Below, piece after piece: positions 7,227 to 16,782 of a DNA stretch of 64,000 nt. This stretch comes from Elusimicrobiaceae bacterium (GTDB taxonomy: Bacteria; Elusimicrobiota; Elusimicrobia; Elusimicrobiales; Elusimicrobiaceae). The stretch covers positions 186,001-250,000 of the forward strand of contig JAFXUJ010000001.1 of the NCBI GenBank assembly GCA_017525025.1, written 5' to 3'. Every line of letters starts with the position of its first letter. The first letter of the stretch is position 1. The position numbers and the translations under genes are program-made. The notes beneath the pieces were generated by a model, which did not search any database, had not been told where the DNA came from, and worked only from the letters and a program-made list of their open reading frames with translations.

Positions 7227-9827
7227 ATGAAAACAAGTACAGAAATCAGAAATAGCTTTTTCCAATTTTTTAATAGCAAAGGATTGCCGACGGTACCCTC
7301 CAGCTCGCTCGTGCCGCATTCGGACCCGACCCTCCTTTTTACCTCTGCCGGCATGGTGCAGTTTAAAGCTAATTTTTTAGGAATTGATAAGTCGCTCAAA
7401 AATGCTATTTCTTGCCAAAAATGCGTGCGCACGACCGATATTGATAGCGTTGGTTTTACCGAGCGCCATTTAACCTTCTTTGAAATGTTGGGTAATTTTT
7501 CCTTTGGCGATTATTTTAAAAAAGAAGCAATCGCCTGGGCATGGGAATATTTAACCCAAACCCTCGGTTTACCCGCCGATAAATTATATGTGAGTATTTA
7601 CAAAGGCGGAATTGCCCCGCGGGATGAAGAGGCCTACCAAGCGTGGCTTTCTTACGTGCCCAAAGAACGTATTTTTGAGTTGGGCGAAGCCGACAATTTT
7701 TGGACCATGGGCCCCACCGGCCCTTGCGGCCCGTGTAGCGAAATCTATTATGATTTCGGCGACAAAGGGTGCAAAAATCCACATTGTGATATTACGTGTG
7801 ATTGCGGAAGATTTGTGGAAATTTGGAACATTGTATTTGAAAGTTATAACCGCCAAGAAGACGGCACCTTAAAAGCCTTACCGCATAACAACATTGATAC
7901 GGGTATGGGGCTAGAGCGTTTGTGCATGGCTCTGCAAGGGGCCAAAAATGTATTTGGTACAGATTTGTTCACCCCGCTTATTAAGCAAGCCCAACAGGAC
8001 TTACATATTTCCGGTAAAACGAAAGAGCAAGATTCCGCGCTTCGTATCATAGCGGACCACGTACGCAGCTCCAGCTTTCTCATTGCGGAAGGGATTTTGC
8101 CCTCCAATGAAGGCCGCGGTTACATTTTACGGCGCTTAATCCGCCGGGCGGCGCGTTATGCCAAACTCATGGGGAACGACAAGCCCTATTTGTATACCCT
8201 GGTGCCGGTGGTGCAGCGGATATTTGCCGGTCTATACCCGGAAATTGATAAAAATATTACGCATATTCAAGATGTGCTTAAACAAGAAGAAACTACTTTC
8301 TTAAAAACACTCGTTACCGGCGAAGAAAAACTATCGGCCTTGCTCGCGGGCGGTGCCAAAACACTCAGCGGAGAAGATGTATTTCACTTGCATGAAACGT
8401 ATGGTTTCCCGTTGGAATTAACGCAAGAAATCGCCGCTGCGCGGGGCGTAACCGTAGATGTAAAAGGTTATGAAAAAGCCAAAATTTCCGCCCAAGCAAA
8501 AAGTCGCTCTTATGCAGATGAATTTTCCAAAGGCAAAGTGATTGCGCTGCAAAAGTTGGAAAATACGCTGACGGCTACTCAATTTATGGGTTATGAAGAA
8601 CTTTCCTCCCCGGCCCGGGTATTGGCGTTGCTCAATACCCAATTTGAACAAGCAGATTCGGTAACGGACGGCTATGCTATCTTTGACAAAACCCCTTTCT
8701 ATGCCGAATCCGGTGGACAAGTGGCCGACACGGGAACGGTGCTATGCAACGGGCAAGAAATTGCCCAAATAACGGATGTACAAAAGCCGTTGGGCAAAAT
8801 TTATTTGCATAAATTTACCGGTACGCTTGAAAAAGGCCGCGAGGTTACTTTATTGGTAGATGCGCCGCGACGTGCCAGACTGCGGGCTAACCACAGTGCT
8901 ATTCACCTGGTCAATGCCGCGTTGCGCCAAGTTTTCGGGACGACCGTGCACCAAAGCGGTTCGTATGTGTCGCCGGAGCGATTCCGTTTTGATTACACCC
9001 TTTCCAAAGCTCCTAAAGCGGAAGAACTGAATAAAGTATGGGCCATTGCCAATCGGGCCGCGGCGGCCGCCTTACCGGTTACTTGCCAAACGCGTCCGCT
9101 AGCCGATGCCGAAAAATTGGGCGCGGTTACTTTACTCGGCGAAAAATATGCCGATCCGGCCCGTTTCGTGCTGATGGGCGGAGATTTTGATCATCCGGAA
9201 CAAAAGTATAGTTTGGAACTTTGCGGCGGAACACACGTAAAGAACACGGCTGAAGTTATTACCGTGCTGGTTTTAAAAGAAGGTTCCGTGTCGGCAGGGG
9301 TGCGGCGTATTGAAGGAATTGCCGGCCCGGCGGCTTTGGATTATTTGCGGGAAATCAACCGCCAGACCGAAGTGTTGGCTGCCCGGTTGGTAGTGCCGGC
9401 TAAAGATGTGTTTATTCGTGTAAATGCTTTGGTGGATGAACTTAAAGAAGTTAAGAAACGGTATGAAGATTTCCGCCAAAAAACACTTGCGGCCGGTGGG
9501 GTAAATGAAATGTGTGTTACCCTTAAAAACGGCACGGAAGTAATTTTGCGCAAAGCCGACGAAGCGCAACCCAAGGAACTGCGCAACATCGCTGATACCA
9601 TTGCCCAAAAACACAAACAAGGGTTAGTTATTGTAACGTGTGATAAAGACGGGAAACGCTCGTTTGTGGTTAAAATGACCGGCAAGTTGGCCGGGATAGA
9701 TGCCGTTACAGTGGCGAAACAACTGGCCGGGCATTTAAATGGCCGCGCCGGCGGACGGGCAGATTTTGCTCAAGGCGGCGGAGAGGCCAAAGAACCCATG
9801 GAAAAATTATTGGGGGTCCTTTCTTAG
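7227..9827 (+). CDS. alaS: Alanyl-tRNA synthetase
   Basis: An 866-residue class IIc synthetase that charges tRNA-Ala in the cytosol. The start is the ATG at 7227 behind AAGAAGG; an upstream TTG at 7212 lies before that ribosome site. The N-terminal aminoacylation domain begins with the classic segment LFTSAGMVQFK, then shows RHLTFFEMLGNFSFGDYFK and GMGLERL. The editing domain has both zinc-binding motifs, HSAIH (about residue 559) and CGGTH (about 666). The C-terminal C-Ala domain ends with GGRADFAQGGG. Length and order of domains are normal for bacteria. It is followed by a terminator and by the tRNA-Tyr unit. Confidence 0.98.
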   Translation: MKTSTEIRNSFFQFFNSKGLPTVPSSSLVPHSDPTLLFTSAGMVQFKANFLGIDKSLKNAISCQKCVRTTDIDSVGFTERHLTFFEMLGNFSFGDYFKKEAIAWAWEYLTQTLGLPADKLYVSIYKGGIAPRDEEAYQAWLSYVPKERIFELGEADNFWTMGPTGPCGPCSEIYYDFGDKGCKNPHCDITCDCGRFVEIWNIVFESYNRQEDGTLKALPHNNIDTGMGLERLCMALQGAKNVFGTDLFTPLIKQAQQDLHISGKTKEQDSALRIIADHVRSSSFLIAEGILPSNEGRGYILRRLIRRAARYAKLMGNDKPYLYTLVPVVQRIFAGLYPEIDKNITHIQDVLKQEETTFLKTLVTGEEKLSALLAGGAKTLSGEDVFHLHETYGFPLELTQEIAAARGVTVDVKGYEKAKISAQAKSRSYADEFSKGKVIALQKLENTLTATQFMGYEELSSPARVLALLNTQFEQADSVTDGYAIFDKTPFYAESGGQVADTGTVLCNGQEIAQITDVQKPLGKIYLHKFTGTLEKGREVTLLVDAPRRARLRANHSAIHLVNAALRQVFGTTVHQSGSYVSPERFRFDYTLSKAPKAEELNKVWAIANRAAAAALPVTCQTRPLADAEKLGAVTLLGEKYADPARFVLMGGDFDHPEQKYSLELCGGTHVKNTAEVITVLVLKEGSVSAGVRRIEGIAGPAALDYLREINRQTEVLAARLVVPAKDVFIRVNALVDELKEVKKRYEDFRQKTLAAGGVNEMCVTLKNGTEVILRKADEAQPKELRNIADTIAQKHKQGLVIVTCDKDGKRSFVVKMTGKLAGIDAVTVAKQLAGHLNGRAGGRADFAQGGGEAKEPMEKLLGVLS

Positions 9828-9844
9828 CGGAAATTTTTGTTATG

Positions 9845-9875
9845 CAAAGCTCCGGGATAAGCCCGGGGCTTTTTG
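9845..9875 (+). terminator. Rho-independent terminator after alaS
   Basis: Stem 9849-9856 with 9862-9869 (8 bp, one G-U), loop ATAAG, then a T-run. Confidence 0.8.
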
Positions 9876-9897
9876 CTTGTAAATTTCGTTCCCAAAA

Positions 9898-9926
9898 TGA
9901 CAAGACCTCTCTTTTTTTGTTATAAT
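9898..9926 (+). promoter_or_regulatory. Promoter of tRNA-Tyr
   Basis: -35 ATGACA (9898-9903), 17-bp spacer, -10 TATAAT (9921-9926): a near-perfect sigma-70-type promoter about 70 bp before the tRNA. A G+C-rich tract at 9960-9977 (GGGCGAG...) lies in the leader. Confidence 0.8.
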
Positions 9927-9995
9927 ATAACTACCTAGTTGTTTAAGTAATAATTAGGACCGGGGCGAGAGTTCCGGCGTTTTTATGAATTGTTT

Positions 9996-10082
9996 GGTAG
10001 GGTGGCTGAGTGGTCAAAAGCAACGGTCTGTAAAACCGTCGGGCTACGCCCTACATAGGTTCGAATCCTATCCCTACCACCA
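9996..10082 (+). tRNA. tRNA-Tyr (anticodon GTA), CCA encoded
   Basis: Acceptor stem GGTAGGG (9996-10002) with CCCTACC (10072-10078), discriminator A and encoded CCA (10080-10082). The anticodon stem ACGGT/ACCGT encloses loop CTGTAAA, with GTA at 10030-10032. The long variable arm (about 10040-10055) makes it a class II tRNA, as expected for bacterial Tyr. The T arm has GGTTCGAATCC. Confidence 0.96.
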
Positions 10083-10086
10083 CGTT

Positions 10087-10117
10087 AAAACCGCCTTTTG
10101 GCGGTTTTATTTTTTTA
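10087..10117 (+). terminator. Terminator after tRNA-Tyr
   Basis: AAAACCGCC-TTTT-GGCGGTTTT followed by A and a run of seven T. It isolates the single tRNA from mutS. Confidence 0.9.
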
Positions 10118-10133
10118 GAGTCGCTGCGAAAAT

Positions 10134-10151
10134 TGCTAAAATATCACTATG
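10134..10151 (+). promoter_or_regulatory. Extended -10 for a leaderless mutS mRNA
   Basis: TGC-TAAAAT (TAAAAT at 10137-10142) lies 6 nt before the ATG at 10149, with a weak -35 (TTTAGA, 10114-10119, 17-bp spacer). No Shine-Dalgarno is present. Confidence 0.55.
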
Positions 10152-12710
10152 TCTAAAACCTCTTTAACCCCCTTAATGGCTCAGTATTATGAAGTGCGGG
10201 CCAAATATCCCGGAATTATTCTTTTTTTCCGGTTGGGAGATTTTTATGAAATGTTTGATGAACAAGCCAAAGAAGTCAGCGCGCTTTTGGGCTTAACACT
10301 GACGGCCCGTAACGGGATACCCATGTGCGGGATTCCCTATCACGCAGCGAATACGTACATCGTCCGTTTGTTGGGCGCGGGGAAGAAGATAGGTATTTGC
10401 GAACAGACCAGCTCCTCTTGCGATAAAAACACCAAGCTTTTTGAGCGCCGTGTTACGCGGGTAATTACCCCCGGCACGGTGATGGAAGATACCCTTTTGG
10501 ACGCCAACCAGGCTAACTATTTAGTAAGTGTAGATGTTTCCCCTAAAGGGTGGGCGCTATCTTGCGTGGAAGTTTCTACCGGTGAATTTTGGGCCAACCA
10601 AAATGACCAAGACGAATCGCTAACCGGTTTGGCAGCGGCCCTCGCGACTATCAATCCGGCGGAAATCATAGGGGATAAAAAATCACTCGAGACTTTACGA
10701 CAAAAAGTGGTACTTCCCGGCACGTTGACCTTAACCGAGCAAGCTCCGTTTGATGGCGATTATACGACACCGTCCTCGTGGCCGACCGTGGATGCGTGGG
10801 GGGATAAACGCAAGGCCTTGGCCTGTGCTTTGCAAATTGTTAAATACTTAAACGCAACCGAACCGAGTTTTAATACCGTTTTGGCCCCTTCTTACCGCGA
10901 GCTGAAAGACTGCCTGCAAATTGATGAAAATGCTGTTTTGTCCTTAGAACTTGTTAAAAGCCAGGAAGGGGGGCGGCGGGGCAGCCTATGGGCGTTGTTG
11001 GATAAAACCCGCACGGCTATTGGCAGCCGTAAATTAAAAGAATGGATTTTACACCCCTTGATGGATGTGGCCGAAATCATCCAACGTCAAAACTGTGTGG
11101 AAAATTTTACTAAAAATCAAAGTGCCTTGGCCGATCTCAGTGCGCTACTGGAAAATATTTGCGACGTAGAGCGCATTATGACGCGTACGGCTACCGGTAC
11201 GGCTTCCCCACGTGATTTATCCGGCTTACGCCAATCGTTGTTGCATGTAAATGCCTTGGAACAATGGTTCCAAAATTATGGGGAAGTAGCTCCGCATTTG
11301 CGTGATAAATTTGCTGCCCATGTGCAACCGCTTAAAGAAATGGCCCGTTTGTTGTATGAAGCCATTGACGAAAACCCGCCGTTACGCTTATCGGACGGAC
11401 ACGTGATCCGTGCAGGTTATCACGCCGAATTGGACGAGTTGCGTTCGCTAAAACAAAACAGTAATGCGCGGATGGAAGAATTGTGCGCCCAGGAACGAGA
11501 AAAAACCGGCATTACCAATATGAAGGTAGGTTTTAATTCTGTTTTCGGCTATTATTTTGAAGTTTCTAAATCTCATATTGCCAAAGTACCTTACACATTT
11601 GTACGTAAACAAACACTTGTTAATGCCGAACGTTTTATCACGGAAGATTTAAAACAATTAGAAGATAAAATTTTAAATGCCGAACAGCGCATTTTGCGGT
11701 TGGAAAGCACTTTGTTTGATGAAGTGCGTAAAACGCTGTCCACGCAGATTGCTCATGTAAAAGAGTTTGGACAAATCGTATCCGAATTGGATGTATACAT
11801 GTCTTTGGCCCTATGTGCGCTAAAAGATAATTACGTTCGGCCGCTGGTGGATAACGGAGCCGAAATCCATTACACAGGGGGGCGCCACCCCTTGGTGGAA
11901 GCTACTCTCCCGGCTGGCAGTTTTGTGCCTAACTCGTTAGATTTGGGTACCGAACAAACCCAGATTATGCTGATTACCGGCCCTAATATGGGTGGTAAAA
12001 GTGTTTATTTAAAACAAACCGCTATTTTAGTTATTATGGCTCAAATGGGTAGTTTTGTACCGGCCCAACAGGCAAAAGTAGGGTTGGTGGACCGGATTAT
12101 GACGCGTATCGGAGCGCATGATGCACTCAGCCGCGGAAATTCCACTTTCATGGTGGAAATGAACGAAACGGCACACATTTTAACGACCATGACGCCCCGT
12201 AGTCTGATTTTATTGGATGAAGTAGGGCGGGGGACTTCCACCTTTGACGGCATTTCCATTGCTTGGGCCATTGTGGAGTATTTGTATAAACCGCGTGGCG
12301 GAGCGAAAGTGTTATTTGCCACGCACTATTTTGAACTAACGGATTTGGAAAGCAAATACAGCCGTGTACGTAACTTCCATGTGGATGCCAAGGAATATAA
12401 AGACGCCGCCGGGGAAAGCAAACTGGCTTTCTTGTATCAAATTTTGCCGGGCGCGGCAGACCGTTCCTATGGGATTCACGTAGCGGAGATTGCCGGTTTA
12501 CCGGCCGCTTGCACGGTTCGTGCCAAAAAAGTGCTTAAAGATTTGGAAGCTAAAAAAAGTACTAAAATTTCAGTCAAAGAACGGGATATGGTCAAAGATT
12601 TATTTTCTTCTCCTATTGTGGAAGAAATCAAAATGACCGATCCGAACAAACTTACCCCCTTGGCGGCGCTGGAACTTATCGGGGAATGGAAGAAACGCAT
12701 TGATGAATAA
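10149..12710 (+). CDS. mutS: DNA mismatch repair protein MutS
   Basis: An 853-residue mismatch-recognition ATPase. The N-terminal mismatch-binding domain has the Phe-X-Glu motif in RLGDFYEMF. The connector, lever and clamp domains follow, and the C-terminal ABC ATPase has Walker A GPNMGGKSVYLK (about 612) and LLDEVGRGTSTFDG (Walker B region, about 694). ATHYFELT follows. The length matches MutS1. It overlaps mutL, whose ATG at 12703 lies inside the last mutS codons, so the two are translationally coupled. The start has no ribosome-binding site and fits leaderless initiation. Confidence 0.98.
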   Translation: MSKTSLTPLMAQYYEVRAKYPGIILFFRLGDFYEMFDEQAKEVSALLGLTLTARNGIPMCGIPYHAANTYIVRLLGAGKKIGICEQTSSSCDKNTKLFERRVTRVITPGTVMEDTLLDANQANYLVSVDVSPKGWALSCVEVSTGEFWANQNDQDESLTGLAAALATINPAEIIGDKKSLETLRQKVVLPGTLTLTEQAPFDGDYTTPSSWPTVDAWGDKRKALACALQIVKYLNATEPSFNTVLAPSYRELKDCLQIDENAVLSLELVKSQEGGRRGSLWALLDKTRTAIGSRKLKEWILHPLMDVAEIIQRQNCVENFTKNQSALADLSALLENICDVERIMTRTATGTASPRDLSGLRQSLLHVNALEQWFQNYGEVAPHLRDKFAAHVQPLKEMARLLYEAIDENPPLRLSDGHVIRAGYHAELDELRSLKQNSNARMEELCAQEREKTGITNMKVGFNSVFGYYFEVSKSHIAKVPYTFVRKQTLVNAERFITEDLKQLEDKILNAEQRILRLESTLFDEVRKTLSTQIAHVKEFGQIVSELDVYMSLALCALKDNYVRPLVDNGAEIHYTGGRHPLVEATLPAGSFVPNSLDLGTEQTQIMLITGPNMGGKSVYLKQTAILVIMAQMGSFVPAQQAKVGLVDRIMTRIGAHDALSRGNSTFMVEMNETAHILTTMTPRSLILLDEVGRGTSTFDGISIAWAIVEYLYKPRGGAKVLFATHYFELTDLESKYSRVRNFHVDAKEYKDAAGESKLAFLYQILPGAADRSYGIHVAEIAGLPAACTVRAKKVLKDLEAKKSTKISVKERDMVKDLFSSPIVEEIKMTDPNKLTPLAALELIGEWKKRIDE

Positions 12711-14562
12711 AATACAGGTACTGGACGAAAAAACTGCTAGCAAGATAGCCGCCGGAGAGGTAATTGAGCGGCCGTCCGGCGTGCTTAAAGAACTGTTGGA
12801 AAATGCGGTGGACGCAGGCGCTACAAGTTTACGGATAGATATTGAGGGCGCCGGAAAAGAACTGATTCGTATCAACGATAACGGTTGCGGGATGGACGAA
12901 GCCGATTTACAAAATAGCGTCTTGCGGCATGCTACCAGCAAGATAAAATCTTTTGAAGATTTGGAACACCTGCAAACATTTGGCTTTCGCGGAGAAGCAC
13001 TCTATTCCGTGGCGGCCGTTTCACGCATGACGTTAACAAGCTGTAACGGAACGGGTAGCGGTAACCGATTGGAAATTCAAGCCGGCCAAGTGGTCTCTAA
13101 GAGTCCGGCCCCGGCTATCAAAGGAACAACGGTGGAAATCCGTGATTTGTTTTTTAATACTCCGGCGCGTCTTAAATTTTTGAAAAGTGATTCATACGAA
13201 CGGGCTTGCTTGTTTAAAGTAGTGGAAGAAAGTGCCTTAGCCAATTTGTCCGTAGCGTATCACGTGCATATCAACGGACGCGAGGTGTATAATTTACCCG
13301 CCCAACAGGGGCCTTTTGTCCAGGCGGTTACCCAACGAGCTAACGCTATTTTAGGGGAAGAGGTGGCTGAAAGTTTGCGTTATAAATCGTTTGATGAAAA
13401 GCAATTGCATTTGTTCATTACCCCCCCGGACAAATTGGTAACCGTACGAGATATGCAATATGTATTTGTCAACGGACGGCCCATTGATTCCAAAACCATC
13501 CAACAAGCTATTTATAAGGCTTATCAAAATCTCCGTCCCAAAGATCGGCACCCGGCTTTTATCGTATATTTAACGCTTCCTCCCGGTGATTTTGACGTAA
13601 ACATTCATCCGCAAAAACGCGATATTCGTTTCGTGGATGAAAGTCATGTTTTTGCCTTTATCATGCAGGCTGCGCAGCAGATTCTTTCGGAGCAAGCGCG
13701 CCCGGTAGAGGTGCGGGAAACGTCGGTTTCTTTGCCGCCCGTGGCGCAAGAAGCAGCCGAACGGTTATTGTCTGCCGTGTCGCCGAAACAGGCGGCCGAA
13801 ACGTGGCATCACCCTTGGGAAGAAAAATCTACCTTTGAATTACGCGAAACGGCCGAGCCGGCCCAGATAGCCGGTTTTGGGGCAGAAACATTTCAAGTAG
13901 CCGAGGAACGTCCTTTATTAAATCCCCAACCGGGCTCCTCCACTCCCGTTGCGGCCCCTTTGCCCGAAGATAGCCCCGCTTGGTTTGCGGGACCGTATCA
14001 TTATTTAGGGCAGTTACAAAAAACATATCTGGTATTTGAAAATCCGTTGGGTCTAGTACTTATTGACCAGCATGCGGCCCAAGAGCGGGTGCTCTTTGAG
14101 CATTATTTAGATGCTTTTGATAAGCGGGATATAAAAGTGCAAAAGTTATTATTTCCGTTACACGTAGATTTGCCGCCTTCTAATGCGCAAACACTTTTAT
14201 CGTGGAAAGAGTGGCTTAAAACGGCCGGGTTTGAAATAGAATCTTTTTCCGCCCGTACCATTTTAGTGCATACGCGTCCGCATATGATCCGGTTTCAAGA
14301 AGATGATTTAAAAGAATTTATTGTGTCGCTGGCGCAATTGGTGGGGGATCCTGCCAAATCTACAGACGAACTCAAGCGTAAAATGGTTGCCATGCTTGCT
14401 TGCAAAAAAGCCATTAAAGCGCATGACCAAATTTCTGCCGCGGAAGCTGAAGGGTTATTGGAAAATATGAAAAAGTGCAAAGACGGTATGCACTGCCCGC
14501 ACGGAAGGCCGTGCGTGGCCCAGCTGCAGATGAAAGATATTGGCAAATTATTTGGCCGATAA
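12703..14562 (+). CDS. mutL: DNA mismatch repair endonuclease MutL
   Basis: A 619-residue partner of MutS. The N-terminal GHKL ATPase shows ENAVDAGATS, DNGCGMDE and FGFRGEAL; a TTG three bases upstream is less likely than the ATG at 12703. A variable linker covers about 340-420. The C-terminal domain carries the metal-binding endonuclease motif DQHAAQERVLFE (about 455-466), plus ACKKAIKAHD and CPHGRPC (about 597). So this MutL should nick the strand itself, as in most bacteria that lack MutH. A terminator follows directly. Confidence 0.97.
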   Translation: MNKIQVLDEKTASKIAAGEVIERPSGVLKELLENAVDAGATSLRIDIEGAGKELIRINDNGCGMDEADLQNSVLRHATSKIKSFEDLEHLQTFGFRGEALYSVAAVSRMTLTSCNGTGSGNRLEIQAGQVVSKSPAPAIKGTTVEIRDLFFNTPARLKFLKSDSYERACLFKVVEESALANLSVAYHVHINGREVYNLPAQQGPFVQAVTQRANAILGEEVAESLRYKSFDEKQLHLFITPPDKLVTVRDMQYVFVNGRPIDSKTIQQAIYKAYQNLRPKDRHPAFIVYLTLPPGDFDVNIHPQKRDIRFVDESHVFAFIMQAAQQILSEQARPVEVRETSVSLPPVAQEAAERLLSAVSPKQAAETWHHPWEEKSTFELRETAEPAQIAGFGAETFQVAEERPLLNPQPGSSTPVAAPLPEDSPAWFAGPYHYLGQLQKTYLVFENPLGLVLIDQHAAQERVLFEHYLDAFDKRDIKVQKLLFPLHVDLPPSNAQTLLSWKEWLKTAGFEIESFSARTILVHTRPHMIRFQEDDLKEFIVSLAQLVGDPAKSTDELKRKMVAMLACKKAIKAHDQISAAEAEGLLENMKKCKDGMHCPHGRPCVAQLQMKDIGKLFGR

Positions 14563-14576
14563 AATTTAAATAAAGT

Positions 14577-14610
14577 AACCCCCGGATTTTACCGGGGGTT
14601 ATTTTATCTA
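14577..14610. terminator. Bidirectional terminator between mutL and the convergent secreted-protein gene
   Basis: Stem 14577-14585 with 14592-14600, 9 bp perfect (AACCCCCGG / CCGGGGGTT), loop ATTTTA, with T-rich sequence on the plus side and A-rich on the other. Confidence 0.85.
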
Positions 14611-16118
14611 AAAAAACAGCGTTTACTGTAATCGGGTAAATATACAGTAAAATCCGTATGCGGGATCCAAAAAGATTCTACGAGCGGGTATGATTGTAAT
14701 ACCTCTTGGCGTTGCGAATCTGCCCCGGCCGCTTGCTTAAAAGAAGGATAAACACTTTTAAGGAAGAACGGATGAGAAAAATCATGCGGTTCCTCAAGGG
14801 ATTTTTGTACATACTGCATGCAATATTCTGCGCTTTCATCCTGGAGCATGTCTTCCAACCACTCCATGGTAGAATTTTCCTCTTCCTGGATGCGTGCACA
14901 TTGTTCATAAGCTTCTTGGTCTTCTTGACTTAATTTTTCCCAAGTATAAAAGTCAAATAACACAAAAGGTTGTTGAATGCGTTGAGGTAGCAAGGCGGCT
15001 CCGGACAGAGGCATGCTTAGATGCCCGCTTCCCGCATAGGTGATGATCACATCATAAAAAGAGCTAATGGCTTCAATATATTGGGCCCATTGTGCGTTAC
15101 GTTGTTCCATGCCCCAAGGGCTACGGGATACAAAATCGTGCAAGTAGACGGTTTTCTTATGCTCCAATGCTTGTTTAGTTTGCTCCAAGAGTTGGCGTTG
15201 TTGCCAAAGTTGGTTTAAATCCTTTTGTAGTTGCTTTTTTACTTGTTCCGTTTGAGCGGGAGAAAGCGGTTTTCCGTCGGAGAAATAGACGGGATTTGTA
15301 TTCAATCGTTCCAATTGTTGTTGTTTGGATCGCAAGTTATTGTCCAGGGCCATTAAGTCCGACACAACCCCTCTGAGGGCCGGTAATAAAGTAATATCAT
15401 ATTGATTTAAAATATTTTGCGCAGAGGAGTGATCCAAATCCTCTACAATGCTGTCGCCCATTTTAAAACCGGGAGTTTCTCCTGATTGAGGCAATAGAAA
15501 GTCATCCAAGGCCAGTACGTCTATATCAAGCTTATCTGCTTTTTTTATCAAAAAAGAGTAGGATTGGTCTATGGTAAAAGGCAGTTCCTTTTCCCCGGCG
15601 AAGTGAATGGGCAGAGCGTGCGGATCTTCCCGCACGGCAAATTCCAAAGCCAATAAAATACGGGCTTTCGGGCGTGCTCTGCGGATTTGTTGTAACAACA
15701 CGCTCACTTCGTATGGGATGCTCTTGGTGCCATGGTCGGACGCGTCCGTTACGTAAATATATTTGACGTTTTGAGTTTCTTGGGCGTAGTCTGGTCGTTT
15801 ATTGCCCCTTTGCAAATCTCCCAAAAACAAGGTGGTAAATAATTCACAGTCCGAGTTGAATAAACGGGAAAGCAAATCGTTTGTATCGGGGGTATCTTCC
15901 GGCACTCGCAGAACGGCATTTTCTATTAAAAATCCATCCCACCCTATGTGGGATAGCCGGCTAAATACGGGTAATTGCAAGGCCTTTCTGATTTGGGTTT
16001 GGCGCGTTTGGATAAGTGCCGCCTGTTCGGCCCGGCGGGATACTTTCTGGGTTAAAGTCTGGGCCTGAACCGGGGCGAAGAATACAACCAAGATAACAAA
16101 TAAGAGCAGCTTTTTCAT
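14604..16118 (-). CDS. Secreted protein of unknown function, weakly ChaN/TIKI-like
   Basis: 504 residues from the ATG at 16118, where a clear signal peptide starts (MKKLLLFVILVVFFAPVQA); the frame extends upstream but only that start gives an export signal. The mature protein has a long helical, Gln-rich stretch (about 225-275, coiled-coil-like). Two segments, ARILLALEF and DVIITYAGSGHLSMP, recall the haem-binding ChaN / TIKI superfamily, but I cannot confirm the catalytic Glu and His pairs, so this is only a hint. A -10-like TATACT lies 8 nt before the ATG and no Shine-Dalgarno is seen. It is divergent from hpt, across a region with repeated AGGCCTA sites. Confidence 0.6.
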   Translation of the reverse strand: MKKLLLFVILVVFFAPVQAQTLTQKVSRRAEQAALIQTRQTQIRKALQLPVFSRLSHIGWDGFLIENAVLRVPEDTPDTNDLLSRLFNSDCELFTTLFLGDLQRGNKRPDYAQETQNVKYIYVTDASDHGTKSIPYEVSVLLQQIRRARPKARILLALEFAVREDPHALPIHFAGEKELPFTIDQSYSFLIKKADKLDIDVLALDDFLLPQSGETPGFKMGDSIVEDLDHSSAQNILNQYDITLLPALRGVVSDLMALDNNLRSKQQQLERLNTNPVYFSDGKPLSPAQTEQVKKQLQKDLNQLWQQRQLLEQTKQALEHKKTVYLHDFVSRSPWGMEQRNAQWAQYIEAISSFYDVIITYAGSGHLSMPLSGAALLPQRIQQPFVLFDFYTWEKLSQEDQEAYEQCARIQEEENSTMEWLEDMLQDESAEYCMQYVQKSLEEPHDFSHPFFLKSVYPSFKQAAGADSQRQEVLQSYPLVESFWIPHTDFTVYLPDYSKRCFFR

Positions 16119-16164
16119 ATATAGATAGTATATACACATATGAACCGGGTTCGCCAGGGTCAAA

Positions 16165-16214
16165 AGGCCTAATTTAAACTAGGCCCCTTAAAACCCTTTC
16201 TTTTAGGCCTAAAA
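16165..16214. promoter_or_regulatory. Three AGGCCTA-type sites in a divergent promoter region
   Basis: AGGCCTA (16165-16171) and TAGGCC (16180-16185) form an inverted pair; a third site is the perfect 14-bp palindrome TTTTAGGCCTAAAA (16201-16214). All lie between the secreted-protein gene (minus) and hpt (plus). Likely operators for one dimeric regulator; the regulator is unknown. Confidence 0.45.
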
Positions 16215-16251
16215 AAAGATATCCTATAGGTATATTTCTATGGGAGGCCAT

Positions 16252-16782
16252 ATGCCTGAACAACAGTTTTTGGAACGGATCTTAATTTCGGAAGAACAAC
16301 TCGCCCAACGCGTGCATGAATTGGGGCGCCAAATCTCAGCTGATTACCGCGGGAAACAACCGTTGTTTGTGGGTATTTTAAGAGGGTGCATTTTATTCTA
16401 TTCCGATTTGATGAAAAATATCAGTGTGGACTGTACCATGGATTTTATGTGTTTATCCTCCTATTCCGGCACGGGTAGTACGGGTCACGTGCGTACGATG
16501 TTAGATTTGCGCGAAAGTATCAAAGGCCGCCACGTAGTTATTGTGGAGGATATTGTGGATACCGGGCTTACCCTGGACTACCTCATGCAGCACCTCAAAG
16601 ACCGCGGTGCCGCCAGCATTGAAGTATGCTGCCTGTTGGATAAACCTTCCAACCGCAAGGTGGAAATACATCCCAAATATGTCGGCTTCCCTATTGAGAA
16701 CGAATTTGTTATCGGCTATGGCTTAGATTATAACGAGTTATACCGCAACCTACCTTACATCGGAGTTTTTAAGAAACAATGA
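16252..16782 (+). CDS. hpt: Hypoxanthine phosphoribosyltransferase
   Basis: A 176-residue purine salvage enzyme that turns hypoxanthine (and usually guanine) plus PRPP into IMP or GMP. The PRPP-binding signature VVIVEDIVDTGLTLDYL is at about residues 92-108, LRGCILFYSDL near 42 and the flexible-loop segment SSYSGTGSTG near 67. The ATG at 16252 is chosen over 16240 because GGGAGG at 16242-16247 lies between them. First gene of the operon running to 24502; its stop overlaps the ftsH start as ATGA. The hpt-ftsH order is common in bacteria. Confidence 0.95.
   Translation: MPEQQFLERILISEEQLAQRVHELGRQISADYRGKQPLFVGILRGCILFYSDLMKNISVDCTMDFMCLSSYSGTGSTGHVRTMLDLRESIKGRHVVIVEDIVDTGLTLDYLMQHLKDRGAASIEVCCLLDKPSNRKVEIHPKYVGFPIENEFVIGYGLDYNELYRNLPYIGVFKKQ

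Noticed and set aside
9273-9685. Antisense ORFs of over 110 codons within alaS, and similar ones inside mutS, purB, the RND gene and others
   Set aside because: They mirror well-identified genes, lack ribosome sites and have unlikely compositions.
12700-12705. TTG at 12700 as mutL start
   Set aside because: The ATG at 12703 follows directly and gives the standard MutL N-terminus.
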